Notes: generated by a model from the sequence alone, not told the origin. 64,000 bases of DNA from Paracoccaceae bacterium (GCA_020446815.1 JAGRDY010000025.1:97221-161220), one strand, 5' to 3'. Positions 38,068 to 47,688 are shown, counted from the stretch's first letter. Numbers and translations: made by a program.

Positions 38068-38963
38068 CAGCGCCCCCGCCCCAGCGCGTGATACATCCAC
38101 AAAAGCGCGCCCTGCGCCGGTCTGTCCGTGTGATGGGTGTGAAACAGCCAGGCGGCCTTTGCCGCCAGATCGCTCAACCGGGCCTTGCGTTCCGCCAGGC
38201 GCGCCCGATAGCGGTCACGCAGATTGCCCGCCTTGCGGGTTTCATGGCGCACCGCCCCGGTCATGCTTTCAAAGATCGTGCGGCCATCGAAGGGAAATGC
38301 CTCCTCCACCGGGTCGAGAACCTGCAGCAAGACGCCAGTGACCCCCCGGTCGGCAGCATGGATCAGCGCCTTTTCCACCGCCTCGGGCGCGCCCAGAAAA
38401 TCCGAAATGAACACCGCCCGCGATCCGGGCAGGACCGTCTCTACCACCGGCGCGCCGAAATCGGCCTGCCCGGCCGGGGCGGTGAATTGCTGCGCCAGCC
38501 TTATCAACTGCACCTCTCCCGCGCGCGGCGGAGCGAGGCCATCGGCAAGCCCCACCCGTTCGCCGCCCCGGATCAGCAGAACCGCCAGTGCCAGCGCCAG
38601 AAGCCGGGCGCGGTCGGCCTTGGCCTGCCGCCCCTTGTCTCCTGAAAATTCCATCGACCGCGCATCGTCGACCCACAGATGCACCGACTGCGCCGCCTGC
38701 CATTCCTTTTCGCGCACGAATTGCTGATCGGCGCGCCCGGACCGGCGCCAGTCGATGGCGCGCGCCTCGTCGGTTGCATCGGCGGCGCGGTATTGCCAGA
38801 ACTCGTCGCCCATGCCCGACCGACGTCGCCCGTGGTCGCCCATTTGCACCGTCGCCGCCAGATGCCGCGCTTCGGCCAGCAAAGCCGGCAGCACCGAAGC
38901 CAGTGCCTCGGCCTCGCGCCGCAGCCCGGCCGGTCGGGCAGAGGTGGGGGGCGCCAGGGTCAT
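38067..38963 (-). CDS. DUF58 domain-containing protein
   Basis: A 298-residue DUF58 protein, the usual partner of MoxR ATPases. The conserved segment GDEFWQYRAADATDEARAIDWRRSGRADQQFVREKE (around residues 52-87; here quoted only in part: DWRRSGRADQQF) is typical, followed by a degenerate VWA-like fold (VHLWVDDARSMEF, AVFISDFLG). It overlaps MoxR by 4 bp (ATGA) and the BatA/DUF4159 gene by 1 bp. In other systems the MoxR-DUF58 pair acts as a chaperone for membrane or metal-binding complexes; here the client is unknown. Confidence 0.88.
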   Translation of the reverse strand: MTLAPPTSARPAGLRREAEALASVLPALLAEARHLAATVQMGDHGRRRSGMGDEFWQYRAADATDEARAIDWRRSGRADQQFVREKEWQAAQSVHLWVDDARSMEFSGDKGRQAKADRARLLALALAVLLIRGGERVGLADGLAPPRAGEVQLIRLAQQFTAPAGQADFGAPVVETVLPGSRAVFISDFLGAPEAVEKALIHAADRGVTGVLLQVLDPVEEAFPFDGRTIFESMTGAVRHETRKAGNLRDRYRARLAERKARLSDLAAKAAWLFHTHHTDRPAQGALLWMYHALGRGR

Positions 38964-39964
38964 GCCGCCTCGGCCCGCGTCACGTCCCGCGCCACGCCTT
39001 CGATCACGACGGCCAGGTTTTCACCCCGCGCGCGCGCGGCAAAGGACAAGGCCATGCGATGCGACAGGACCGGCCGCGCCAGGGCCAGCACATCGTCGGT
39101 GGAAGGGGCCAGCCGGCCGTCCAGAAGTGCCCGCGCCCGCACCCCCAGCATCAGCGCCTGCGCCGCCCGCGGCCCCGGCCCCCAGCTGACGCTGGCATTG
39201 ACGGCGGCGCCCGCTTCGGCCGTGCCCGGCCGACAGGCGCGCACCAGATCGAGAATCGTCTCGACCACCTTTTCGCCCACCGGCATCCGCCGCACCGTGA
39301 TTTGCGCGGCCATCAGTTCTTCGGCGCTAAAGACCTGATCGGACCGGGCATCCTCAACCCCTGTGGTCGCCAACAAAATGTCGCGTTCGGTGCCGCGCTC
39401 GGGGTAATCGACATCGATCTGCACCAGAAAACGGTCCAGCTGCGCCTCGGGCAGCGGATAGGTGCCTTCCTGTTCGATGGGGTTCTGCGTCGCCAGCACA
39501 TGAAACGGTTCGGGCAAGGGCCGGTGCTGGCCCGCCACCGTGACCTGCCGCTCCTGCATCGCCTGCAGCAGGGCCGACTGGGTGCGCGGGCTGGCGCGGT
39601 TGATCTCGTCGGCCATCAGAAGCTGGCAGAACACCGGCCCTTCGATGAAGCGAAACCCGCGGCTGCCATCGCGGGCAGTCTCCAGCACTTCCGAACCGAG
39701 AATATCGGCGGGCATCAGATCGGGGGTGAACTGCACGCGCCCGGCGCTCATCCCCATTACCGTGGCCAGCGTATCGACCAACATGGTCTTGCCCAGCCCC
39801 GGCAACCCCACGAGCAACCCGTGGCCCCCGCAGATCAGCGCCATCAGCGATAGATCGACCACCCGTTCCTGACCGATGAACCTTTGGCTTACCGACACCC
39901 GCGCCCGGTTGAGTTTTTGTCCCAGATCCTCGATCTCTGCCAGCAATTCGTCGGTCGCAGCCAT
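38960..39964 (-). CDS. MoxR-family AAA+ ATPase
   Basis: A 334-residue AAA+ ATPase of the MoxR family. Walker A is GLPGLGKT (about 54-61), Walker B LLMADEINRA (~115-124), and sensor residues follow (HVLATQNPIEQEGTYPLPEAQLDRF, where the arginine finger and sensor 1 Asn lie). ATG at 39964 has GAGGAG upstream. It is the first gene of a four-gene overlapping minus-strand operon and diverges from the DUF1285 gene. Confidence 0.94.
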   Translation of the reverse strand: MAATDELLAEIEDLGQKLNRARVSVSQRFIGQERVVDLSLMALICGGHGLLVGLPGLGKTMLVDTLATVMGMSAGRVQFTPDLMPADILGSEVLETARDGSRGFRFIEGPVFCQLLMADEINRASPRTQSALLQAMQERQVTVAGQHRPLPEPFHVLATQNPIEQEGTYPLPEAQLDRFLVQIDVDYPERGTERDILLATTGVEDARSDQVFSAEELMAAQITVRRMPVGEKVVETILDLVRACRPGTAEAGAAVNASVSWGPGPRAAQALMLGVRARALLDGRLAPSTDDVLALARPVLSHRMALSFAARARGENLAVVIEGVARDVTRAEAA

Positions 39965-40025
39965 GACAAGCTCTCCTCATTCGATATACTGTCGACCATA
40001 AAGGCAGAAATTCACACCGGCACCA

Positions 40026-40625
40026 ATGACAAATGACCCCAAACTACAATTGATCGTGAAGCCATCGGCGGAAAACCTCATCGCGGCCGCGAAATCCGCC
40101 GCAAAAAAGGGCCCGCCGCCGGTCCATTTGTGGAATCCGCCATTCTGCGGCGATCTCGACATGGAAATCCGCCGCGACGGCACCTGGTTCTATCTGGGCA
40201 CACCGATTGGCCGCCACGCGCTGGTCAGGCTCTTTTCGTCGATCATCCGCAAGGACGGCGACGATTATTTCCTCGTCACGCCCGTCGAAAAGGTCGGCAT
40301 CCGGGTCGTCGATGCCCCTTTCGTCGCCATCGACGCCGATGCGACCGGGTCCGGCGACAGGCAGTTACTGAGCTTCACCACCAATGTCGGCGATGCGGTC
40401 ACGGCAGGCCCGGATCATCCGATTCGCGTGGTGCGCGATCGCGAAACCGGCGAACCTTCGCCCTACATCCATATCCGCGCCAATCTCGAGGCGCTGATCG
40501 ACCGCAAGACCTTTTACCGCCTGATCGATCTCGGCCGCCACGAACCGCACGAGGGCAACAGCTGGTTCGGCCTCTGGTCGGGCGGGGTGTTCTTTCCGAT
40601 CATCCCGTCGGCAGAACTTCCCTGA
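40026..40625 (+). CDS. DUF1285 family protein
   Basis: A 199-residue cytoplasmic protein matching the DUF1285 pattern: NPPFCGDLDMEIRRDGTWFYLGTPIGRHALVRLFSSI near residues 37-73 (key part WFYLGTPIGR) and FLVTPVEKVGIRVVDAPFV. These proteins are widespread in alphaproteobacteria and have no firm role. The stop overlaps the next start by one base (TGATG), so it is translated with the hydroxypyruvate isomerase gene. It diverges from the MoxR operon. Confidence 0.85.
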   Translation: MTNDPKLQLIVKPSAENLIAAAKSAAKKGPPPVHLWNPPFCGDLDMEIRRDGTWFYLGTPIGRHALVRLFSSIIRKDGDDYFLVTPVEKVGIRVVDAPFVAIDADATGSGDRQLLSFTTNVGDAVTAGPDHPIRVVRDRETGEPSPYIHIRANLEALIDRKTFYRLIDLGRHEPHEGNSWFGLWSGGVFFPIIPSAELP

Positions 40626-41389
40626 TGCCGCGCTTTGCCGCCAACCTGAGCTGGCTGTTTGCCGAACTGCCCTTCATGGACCGGTTCCGCGCCGCCAGGG
40701 AAGCCGGTTTTGACGCGGTCGAGGTGCTCTTTCCCTACGATTGTCCGACCCAGGACATGCGGGACCAGCTGGTAGTGAACGGCCTTGCCTTCGTCTTGAT
40801 GAACTGCCCGCCGCCAAATGCCACCGGCGGCCCGCAGGGTTTTGCCGCCGCACCTGAACTGCGCGGTCGGTTCCGCCACGATTTCGACCGGGCCTTGCGC
40901 TTTGCCGGCGTTCTCAAACCCAGGTTCATCCACGTCATGTCCGGTCCCGGCTCCGGCGAGGCGGCGCGCGCGGCGCTGATCGAAAACCTCGCCTGGGCCA
41001 CCGCGCGCGCCCCGAAATCGCACCTGACAATCGAACCGATCAACCGGCATGACATGCCCGGCTATTTCCTCGATGACTTCGAACTGGCCGCCGATATCCT
41101 CGATGCGGTGGCCGCCCCCAATCTCGGCCTGCAATTCGACGCCTATCACGCCCACCGGATCACCGGCGATCTGATCGGCACCTGGGCCCGTCACGGCCAC
41201 CGCGCCGTTCATGTCCAGATGGCCGGTCATCCGGGGCGGCACGAACCGACCGGAGGCGAAATCGACTATCCACGCTTTTTCGCGCGCCTCGATGCGGATG
41301 GCTATGACGGCTTCGTGTCGGCGGAATACGCGCCGCGCACCACGACGGACGCGGGTCTCGGCTGGATGCATTCAGGGCCCGCAGGATGA
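40625..41389 (+). CDS. hyi: Hydroxypyruvate isomerase-like TIM barrel
   Basis: A 254-residue Hyi-family sugar isomerase expected to interconvert hydroxypyruvate and tartronate semialdehyde, which would link to glyoxylate metabolism (glcDEF is in the same window but distant). It has the Hyi N terminus (FAANLSWLFAELPFMDRFRAAREAGFDAVEVLFPYD; key part NLSWLF), metal-site Glu in LTIEPIN, GLQFDAYH, VQMAGHPGRHEP and a C-terminal SAEYAP motif. The start overlaps the DUF1285 stop by one base, and the 3' end overlaps the convergent CDF gene by 18 bp. Confidence 0.87.
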   Translation: MPRFAANLSWLFAELPFMDRFRAAREAGFDAVEVLFPYDCPTQDMRDQLVVNGLAFVLMNCPPPNATGGPQGFAAAPELRGRFRHDFDRALRFAGVLKPRFIHVMSGPGSGEAARAALIENLAWATARAPKSHLTIEPINRHDMPGYFLDDFELAADILDAVAAPNLGLQFDAYHAHRITGDLIGTWARHGHRAVHVQMAGHPGRHEPTGGEIDYPRFFARLDADGYDGFVSAEYAPRTTTDAGLGWMHSGPAG

Positions 41390-42292
41390 CCCGGCGCAGC
41401 CCGACGCACGTGTCTCGATCTCGAACGTCGCATGGGTGATCCCGAAAACCCTGCCGACCAGGGCCTTGGTCTCCGCTACCGTCACGGTCGCCGCCGCCCC
41501 CTCGGCCAGCACCAGATGCGCCTCTAGCGAGATGCGCTTTTCATCCAGTTGCCACAAATGCAGATGATGCACACCCGCCACCCCGGCATGATCCTCGATC
41601 ACCCGACGGATGTCCTGCGGCGCCATTTCCGGCGGTGCCGCCAGCATCAGGATACGGATCACCGGCCCGGTCTCGCGAATGGCGTGCCATGATATCCAGC
41701 CGGAGATCGCCAGCGTGATCAACGGATCGGCCAGCCGCCAGTCATAGAGCATGATCATCATGCCGCTGACAATCACCGCCACCGAGGTTCCCGCATCGGC
41801 CAGGTTGTGCAGGAATGCGGCGCGGATATTCATGCTGTCGCGGGCCAGACGCCAGGTCAGCCCCGCCGTGATCAGATCGACCGCCAGCGCAATCCCCGCC
41901 AGCACCACGACGATCCAGCCGGTCACCTCCGGCGGGTCGATCATCCGCACCAGCGCCTCATACCCCAGCCAGACCGAAATCACGATCAGCGTGGTGTAAT
42001 TGACCAACGCCGCCACCACTTCGGCCCGGCCATATCCGAAAGACATCTCGGGCGTCGCCGGACGCCGCGCGATCCGCCGCGCCAGAAAGGCGATGATCAG
42101 GGCCACCGCATCCGACAGGTTGTGCATCGCATCGGCGATCAGCGCCACCGATCCCGACACGACCCCGCCCGCCACCTGCGCCACCGTCAGCGCCAGATTG
42201 ACCGCCACCGCCAGCGCAACCTTGCGGTCGCCCGCCGCGGGATCAGGATGGTGGTGATGCCCCGCATGCCGCCCGACGCCCTCATGTGGCAT
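41372..42292 (-). CDS. Cation diffusion facilitator (CzcD/ZitB-like Zn/Co/Cd exporter)
   Basis: A 306-residue inner-membrane CDF transporter that exports zinc, cobalt or cadmium by proton antiport. It has a His-rich N terminus (HAGHHHHP), six predicted helices, the paired metal-site motifs in TM2 and TM5 (ADAMHNLSDAVAL and AAFLHNLADAGTS) and a cytoplasmic C-terminal domain (HHLHLWQLDEKRISLEAHLV). The ATG at 42292 is chosen for a strong GAGGAGGG site; upstream ATGs are not needed. It ends over the 3' end of hyi. Confidence 0.93.
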   Translation of the reverse strand: MPHEGVGRHAGHHHHPDPAAGDRKVALAVAVNLALTVAQVAGGVVSGSVALIADAMHNLSDAVALIIAFLARRIARRPATPEMSFGYGRAEVVAALVNYTTLIVISVWLGYEALVRMIDPPEVTGWIVVVLAGIALAVDLITAGLTWRLARDSMNIRAAFLHNLADAGTSVAVIVSGMMIMLYDWRLADPLITLAISGWISWHAIRETGPVIRILMLAAPPEMAPQDIRRVIEDHAGVAGVHHLHLWQLDEKRISLEAHLVLAEGAAATVTVAETKALVGRVFGITHATFEIETRASGCAGSSCGP

Positions 42293-42410
42293 CAAGATCC
42301 CTCCTCGACGCAGCGCCGCCCGGTGCGCCGCCATGAAACCCGCCGGCCCCCGTCCGGCCACGTCCTTTGGCAAGGATTTCGCCCTGGCGCGCGCCTGTCA
42401 ACCGGTTTCA

Positions 42411-42440
42411 CCTTTGCCCAAATACTCCCGCCGGAGGCGC
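42411..42440 (-). repeat. Dispersed 3'-flank element, copy 2
   Basis: On the minus strand this reads CCTCCGGCGGGAGTATTTG followed by GGCAAAGG. It lies about 70 bp past the polA stop and about 120 bp before the CDF start codon. The palindromic part (CTCC/GGAG) could form a small hairpin. See copies at 13936, 48709 and 57181. Confidence 0.65.
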
Positions 42441-42504
42441 CGGTCCGCGCCGCGGCGCGGCCCGCCGGCGAGGGGGGCTCGATGCCCCCCCGAAACGGCC
42501 CTCC

Positions 42505-45324
42505 TCAATGCGCCTCGGCCCAGTTCGCCCCCTGCCCCGCATCGACCATCAGCGGCACATCGAGATGCACCGCCGGATGCGCCGCGCCTTCCATCACGGC
42601 GCGCGCCGCGGCGATCAGATCCGCCACCGAACCTTCCTCTACCTCGAACAGCAGTTCGTCATGCACCTGCAAGAGCATGGTCGCGCCGAGACCGGCGATC
42701 GCCTCGGGCATGCGCACCATCGCGCGGCGGATCACATCCGCCGCCGCCCCCTGGATCGGCGCATTGATCGCGGCCCGCCTGGCAAAACCCGCACGCGGCC
42801 CCTTGGCGTTGATCTCGGGGGTATGGATCTTGCGGCCGAAAAGCGTCCGGACATGGCCGTGCTGCCTGGCGTAGGCCACGGTGCCTTCCATATAGGCCCT
42901 GATCTCGGGGAAGCGCTCGAAATAGGTGTCGATGAAGGCCTGCGCCTCGGCGCGTGGTATTCGCAGGTTGCGCGCCAGCCCGAATGCGGAAATCCCGTAG
43001 ATGACGCCGAAGTTGATCGCCTTGGCCTGACGGCGGATGCCCGGGTCCATGCCCTCGACCGGCACCCCGAACATCTGGCTGGCGGTCAGCGCATGAATGT
43101 CGATGCCGTCCCTGAACGCCTGTTTCAGCGCCGGAATATCCGCCACATGCGCCAGAATGCGCAATTCGATCTGGCTGTAATCGAGACTGACCAGCCGCAT
43201 TCCCGGCCCGGCCACGAACGCCTCGCGAAGTCGGCGGCCTTCCTCGGTCCTGACCGGGATGTTTTGCAGGTTCGGGTCGGTCGAGGCCAGCCGCCCGGTC
43301 GAGGCCCCGGCGATGGCATAGGAAGTGTGCACCCGGCCGGTATCCGGATGCACATGGGTCTGAAGCGCATCCGTATAGGTCGATTTGAGCTTGGCAATCT
43401 GCCGCCAGTCAAGCACCCGCGCGGGCAGCTCATGCCCTTCGGCGGCCAGATCCTCCAGCACGTCGGCCCCGGTCGTATAGGCCCCGGTCTTGCCCTTCTG
43501 ACCGCCCGGCAGGCCCATCTGGTCGAACAGGATCTCGCCCAGCTGCTTGGGGCTGCCGACATTGAAGGGCCCGCCCGCAAGATCGTGTATCTCTGCCTCG
43601 AGCTCCGCCATCTTCTGTGCAAACACGCCCGACATGCGCCTGAGCGTGCCGGCATCGACGCGGATGCCGGCCATCTCCATTTCCGCCAGCACCGGCACCA
43701 GGGGGCGTTCCAGCGTTTCATAGACTGTCGTCACCCTGGCCCGGTGCAGGTCCGGCTTGAACGCCTGCCACAGACGCAGGGTGATATCGGCGTCCTCGGC
43801 GGCATATCGTGCCGCCTCATCCACCGGCACCTTGTCGAAGGTCACCGCCGACTTTCCGGTACCCAGCAGGGATTTGATCGGAATCGGCGCGTGGCCCAGA
43901 TACTTGTCGGACAGAAAATCCATGCCGTGATTGTGCAGGCCCGCATGCATCGCATAAGACATCAGCATGGTGTCGTCGATGGGCGCGACGCGAATGCCGC
44001 AGCGCGCAAGGATCTTCCAGTCGTATTTCATGTTCTGGCCGATCTTCAGGATCGCCGCATCCTCCAGGACCGGCCTGAGCAGCGCCAGCGCCTCGGCAAC
44101 CTCCATCTGCCCCGCCGCGCGCGCCGAGCCGCCGAAAAGATCGTCCTCTCCGGCCTTGTGACCCAAGGGAATGTAACAGGCCTCGCCGGGGATCACCGCC
44201 AGCGAAATCCCCACCAGTTCCGCCTGCATTTCATCGAGGCTGGTGGTTTCGGTATCCACCGCCACATAGCCCCGTTCGCGGATCAGCGCGATCCAGCGCT
44301 CCAGTGCCGCGCCATCGCGCACGCATTCGTATCTGTCGTATTCGAAGGCCAGGCGCCCGGGCATCGCCGCAGGTTCGGCATCGCCTTTTTCGGCATGCGC
44401 CGGCAACAGGCTGTCGGCCACCACCTCCGGTGCCTCGATGTTCAGCGCCCCGGCCACGCGCTTGGTCAGGCTGCGAAACTCCATCTCCGCCAGAAACGCC
44501 ATCAGCGGCGCCGCCTCGGGGGCGCGCACTTCCATCTCGTCCAGGCTCACCTCGATCGGCGCATGGCGTTCCAGCGTCACCAGGCGCTTGGAAATCCTGA
44601 TCTGCTCGGCATTGTCGATCAGCGCCTGGCGGCGTTTGGGCTGCCGAATCTCTGCGGCCCGATCCAGCAGGGTCTCCAGATCGCCAAATTCATTGATCAG
44701 CAGCGCCGCCGTCTTGATGCCGATTCCCGGCGCGCCCGGCACGTTATCGACCGAATCCCCGGCCAGCGCCTGCACATCGATCACCCGCTCGGGCGTGACC
44801 CCGAACTTTTCCTCGACCTCCTGCACGTCGATGCGCCTGTTCTTCATCGCATCCAGCATGGTGACGCCATCACCCACCAGCTGCATCAGATCCTTGTCCG
44901 ACGAAATGATCGTCACATCGCCCCCGGCCTCGGTCGCCTGCCGCGCCAATGTCGCAATGATGTCGTCGGCCTCGTAGTTTTCCTGCTCGTAACAGGCCAC
45001 CCCGAAGGCGCGCGTGGCCCGGCGCGTCAACGGGAACTGCGGGCGCAGGTCTTCGGGCAGTTCCGGCCGGTTGGCCTTGTAAAGCGGATAGATATCGTCG
45101 CGGAATGTCTTGGACGAATAGTCAAATATGCAGGCGATATGGGTCGGCCCGTCCTTGCCCTTGTTGGCCGTGATCTGCGACCAGAGCAGGTTGCAGAAAC
45201 CGGCGACGGCGCCGATCGGCAATCCGTCGGATTTGCGCGTCAGCGGTGGCAGCGCATGATAGGCGCGAAAAATGAAGGCCGATCCGTCGATCAGATGCAG
45301 ATGGCACCCCTTGCCGAATGTCAT
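42505..45324 (-). CDS. polA: DNA polymerase I
   Basis: A full-length 939-residue DNA polymerase I for gap filling and Okazaki-fragment maturation. The 5'-nuclease domain (1-~290; ENYEADDIIATLA, SSDKDLMQLV, GDSVDNVPGAPGIG), the proofreading 3'-5' exonuclease (~325-530; intact DTETTSLDEM) and the polymerase domain (~540-939) are all present. Polymerase motifs A (DYSQIELRILAH), B (RRQAKAINFGVIYG) and C (LQVHDELLFE) are intact. It is monocistronic as far as can be seen, followed by a dispersed element copy. Confidence 0.98.
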   Translation of the reverse strand: MTFGKGCHLHLIDGSAFIFRAYHALPPLTRKSDGLPIGAVAGFCNLLWSQITANKGKDGPTHIACIFDYSSKTFRDDIYPLYKANRPELPEDLRPQFPLTRRATRAFGVACYEQENYEADDIIATLARQATEAGGDVTIISSDKDLMQLVGDGVTMLDAMKNRRIDVQEVEEKFGVTPERVIDVQALAGDSVDNVPGAPGIGIKTAALLINEFGDLETLLDRAAEIRQPKRRQALIDNAEQIRISKRLVTLERHAPIEVSLDEMEVRAPEAAPLMAFLAEMEFRSLTKRVAGALNIEAPEVVADSLLPAHAEKGDAEPAAMPGRLAFEYDRYECVRDGAALERWIALIRERGYVAVDTETTSLDEMQAELVGISLAVIPGEACYIPLGHKAGEDDLFGGSARAAGQMEVAEALALLRPVLEDAAILKIGQNMKYDWKILARCGIRVAPIDDTMLMSYAMHAGLHNHGMDFLSDKYLGHAPIPIKSLLGTGKSAVTFDKVPVDEAARYAAEDADITLRLWQAFKPDLHRARVTTVYETLERPLVPVLAEMEMAGIRVDAGTLRRMSGVFAQKMAELEAEIHDLAGGPFNVGSPKQLGEILFDQMGLPGGQKGKTGAYTTGADVLEDLAAEGHELPARVLDWRQIAKLKSTYTDALQTHVHPDTGRVHTSYAIAGASTGRLASTDPNLQNIPVRTEEGRRLREAFVAGPGMRLVSLDYSQIELRILAHVADIPALKQAFRDGIDIHALTASQMFGVPVEGMDPGIRRQAKAINFGVIYGISAFGLARNLRIPRAEAQAFIDTYFERFPEIRAYMEGTVAYARQHGHVRTLFGRKIHTPEINAKGPRAGFARRAAINAPIQGAAADVIRRAMVRMPEAIAGLGATMLLQVHDELLFEVEEGSVADLIAAARAVMEGAAHPAVHLDVPLMVDAGQGANWAEAH

Positions 45325-45443
45325 GTCCGCCTCCCTGTCCGCGCTACACTCGAATCTTCGCAGGCTATTGCGCGACCGGCCCCCTTGCCTGTCCCTGGCC
45401 GGGCGCGCACACCCGGGCCCTTCGGCGCAGGGCGAAGCGGCCT

Positions 45444-45626
45444 TCAGGACGCCTTCAGCCGGGCGCTTTCATGGATGAATTTCTTGTCGCAATAGCCGCA
45501 TTCGACAGACCCGGTTTCATGCGGAATCACCAGCCAGACCCGCGGATGACCCAAGGCCCCCTCGCCGCCGTCACAGGCGACTTTCCATTGGGAAACGATC
45601 TCAGTCTCGGGGGCGGCGATGGGCAT
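45444..45626 (-). CDS. Small zinc-finger (zf-CHCC / NDUFS6-like) protein
   Basis: A 60-residue protein with the CHCC zinc site: Cys in VACDGG, His in ALGHPRVWL, and CxxC in [10 protein letters not shown]. The same fold occurs in the complex I accessory subunit NDUFS6, and free-standing homologues are common in alphaproteobacteria. Role in this organism unknown; association with complex I is inferred only from the family. The ATG follows a weak site. It lies between polA and the HIT gene on the same strand. Confidence 0.8.
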   Translation of the reverse strand: MPIAAPETEIVSQWKVACDGGEGALGHPRVWLVIPHETGSVECGYCDKKFIHESARLKAS

Positions 45627-45718
45627 GGGTCAGGCTCCGGTAACATTTGCCGGGCCATGATAGCGCATGGGCCGCCAGCGGCAAGGGCCCGCGCAGGGCC
45701 GCGGCCCCGATGCCGGCC

Positions 45719-46102
45719 TCACGCGAAAACCGGCAGCATCCGCCCCAGCAGCCGCCCGCCAAGCACATGAACATGCAGATGCGGCACCTCCTGCACGGCG
45801 TCCGATCCGTTGTTGGCGATGATCCGGTAGCCGGCATTCCCCGCCCCCGGCGTCACCTCCATCTGCGCACAGACCATCCCGACCGCGCGGGTGAAATCGA
45901 CGATTTCACCTGAACTGGCGGTGCCGGCAAAATGATCATAGGTCACATAGGGTCCCTTGGGGATCACCAGCACATGCACCGGCGCCTGCGGGTTGATATC
46001 GTGGAATGCCAGCGAATGCTCGGTCTCGAGCACCGTGTCGTTGGGTATCTCGCCGCGCAGGATACGCGCAAAGATGTTTTCGTTGTCATAGGAATAGGCC
46101 AT
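45719..46102 (-). CDS. HIT family (HINT-like) nucleotide hydrolase
   Basis: A 127-residue histidine-triad protein with the signature HLHVH near residue 111 and the N-terminal FARILRGEIP segment of the HINT/PKCI subfamily. Such enzymes hydrolyse adenosine phosphoramidates. ATG at 46102 follows GAGAGGG; an upstream in-frame start at 46120 is less likely. It is 8 bp downstream of the glycosyltransferase gene and probably shares its transcript. Confidence 0.92.
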   Translation of the reverse strand: MAYSYDNENIFARILRGEIPNDTVLETEHSLAFHDINPQAPVHVLVIPKGPYVTYDHFAGTASSGEIVDFTRAVGMVCAQMEVTPGAGNAGYRIIANNGSDAVQEVPHLHVHVLGGRLLGRMLPVFA

Positions 46103-46110
46103 GGTCCCTC

Positions 46111-47688
46111 TCAATCGCAAAAAAGATTCTCGTTAGCCACCAGTTCGCGCGCGATTTCCGGCGCAATTGACAAGAATGCCGCCAAAGGCACGGCATTTTC
46201 CTGCGCTGGCGCGGTTTCGCGTATCCGGTGGACATGTACGAAATCGCCGTCACGGATCCGGTCGCTTTCATAGCGCAGATCGAAGCGGATCGTCGGCAAC
46301 AGCCGCGCCAGCGTTTCCGGCGAGGTGTGCTCGCCCGCCAGCCCGACCCGCTTGGCATGCCCGATCAGATAGTCATCCGTGAAGCTACAGCCGATTTCCA
46401 GCAACCGGGTCACCGACCGGTCGGAACAGAAATCCTCGATCAGTTCGATGTTCTTCGGATCAAGGCAGATCACCAGCCGGTCGGTCGCGTGATAGTCAAA
46501 CAGCATCCGCATCAGGGCGCGCCGGTGACGGTTACGTTTTTCCAGCGTCGACTGGATGCCGCCCAGGTCGGGCAGCGGCGTGGCTTCCTCGTCGAATAGA
46601 TAATCGATGATGGGGATGCCGGCGATCCGCCTTATCCCTTCGGCCAATCGCTTGGCCACATGCCATTTCTTGCACACCAGGATCAGCAATTCCCGCTCGC
46701 GCCCCAGGCTCGCCTCGGTTTCCCAGAACCGCGGCGCAAAACGGCGCCCTTCGCGCCCGCGCCCGGTCAGGAACTTGTGCAGGCTTCGCCCCTCATCGGA
46801 GATCTGGAATTCGACCCCCTTGGAGGCGAACAGATCCCCCAGCCGCCGTTTCAGATCGGCGGCATCCGGGCTGATCTTGCGGGCGAACAGGAAATCCTGA
46901 CTCAGAAGCAGGTCGAAGTGATCGTTGTAAAACGTCACCGGCATCCCGTAATCCGAGAAAATCAGGAATGTCGGCGTGCGGTTACGGATTTCGCGATCCG
47001 GCACGACATGGCGCACCAGTGTCTGGAAAAATGTCTCATCGGGGATCCATGTCGTGCGGAAAAACCGCATCACATCGCGGCGCCTGGCGGCAAACTCCAG
47101 AACCCATTCGATGGTGCGCCTGCGCAGACACCACCACTGGCTGCCGATCATGATCTGCAAATCCGCCGGGATGGCGCGGGTCAACCCCAGCCGCCTTTGC
47201 CACTCGAAGCTTTGATAAAAAGCCCATTGATGGGACCTTTCATTGAAGAAATGCCGATAAATCAGCCGCTCTTCCTTCATGCCGGTCTTGATCCAGTCGC
47301 TGGCGAAGAAATCGAAACTCTCGACATAGTCGACATCGTCGGCATCGAGAAATTCATGCATGTATTCGGCCGACTTGATCGCCATGCAGTCGCCCGACAG
47401 CATGTAGAAATGCGTGGCGTCGGCAAAGGCATCCACCGCCGCCGCGGCCGCATGAAGCGTCGCCTGCACCAGCGACCACTCGCCCCAGCCGCATTTGACC
47501 CGGCGCCTGGCTAGGACCACATTGGGATTTGCGGCCAGCGCGCTGCGGATCATCTCGTAATCGCAGGCCTTCGCGCGCGCATCGAAATGAATGGCCATGC
47601 AGTCGCCCGCGGCCGTCAGCCGTTCGGCCTGCTGGATGATCCCCAAAGGATCCTTGTGGCACAGCAATATGAAGGCGATTTTTGCCAT
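46111..47688 (-). CDS. GT14 (core-2/I-branching-like) glycosyltransferase with DUF5928-type C terminus
   Basis: A 525-residue two-part protein. The N-terminal ~270 residues resemble beta-1,6-N-acetylglucosaminyltransferases of the core-2/I-branching type (IAFILLCHKDP, IHFDARA, CGWGEWSLVQATL, FYMLSGDCMAIKS, WIPDETFFQT). The C-terminal ~250 residues (LLILVCKKWHVAKRLAEGI ... EIGCSFTDDYLIGHA) match, from memory, the region catalogued as DUF5928. It is cytoplasmic as judged by absence of signal or helices. It diverges from a sulfotransferase gene, suggesting joint work on a surface glycan. The acceptor is unknown. Confidence 0.82.
   Translation of the reverse strand: MAKIAFILLCHKDPLGIIQQAERLTAAGDCMAIHFDARAKACDYEMIRSALAANPNVVLARRRVKCGWGEWSLVQATLHAAAAAVDAFADATHFYMLSGDCMAIKSAEYMHEFLDADDVDYVESFDFFASDWIKTGMKEERLIYRHFFNERSHQWAFYQSFEWQRRLGLTRAIPADLQIMIGSQWWCLRRRTIEWVLEFAARRRDVMRFFRTTWIPDETFFQTLVRHVVPDREIRNRTPTFLIFSDYGMPVTFYNDHFDLLLSQDFLFARKISPDAADLKRRLGDLFASKGVEFQISDEGRSLHKFLTGRGREGRRFAPRFWETEASLGRERELLILVCKKWHVAKRLAEGIRRIAGIPIIDYLFDEEATPLPDLGGIQSTLEKRNRHRRALMRMLFDYHATDRLVICLDPKNIELIEDFCSDRSVTRLLEIGCSFTDDYLIGHAKRVGLAGEHTSPETLARLLPTIRFDLRYESDRIRDGDFVHVHRIRETAPAQENAVPLAAFLSIAPEIARELVANENLFCD

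Noticed and set aside
42367-45495. Very long open frame (over 1000 codons) on the plus strand opposite polA
   Set aside because: It is the antisense of polA, a typical artefact of GC-rich codon use; its translation has no recognisable motif and polA is beyond doubt.
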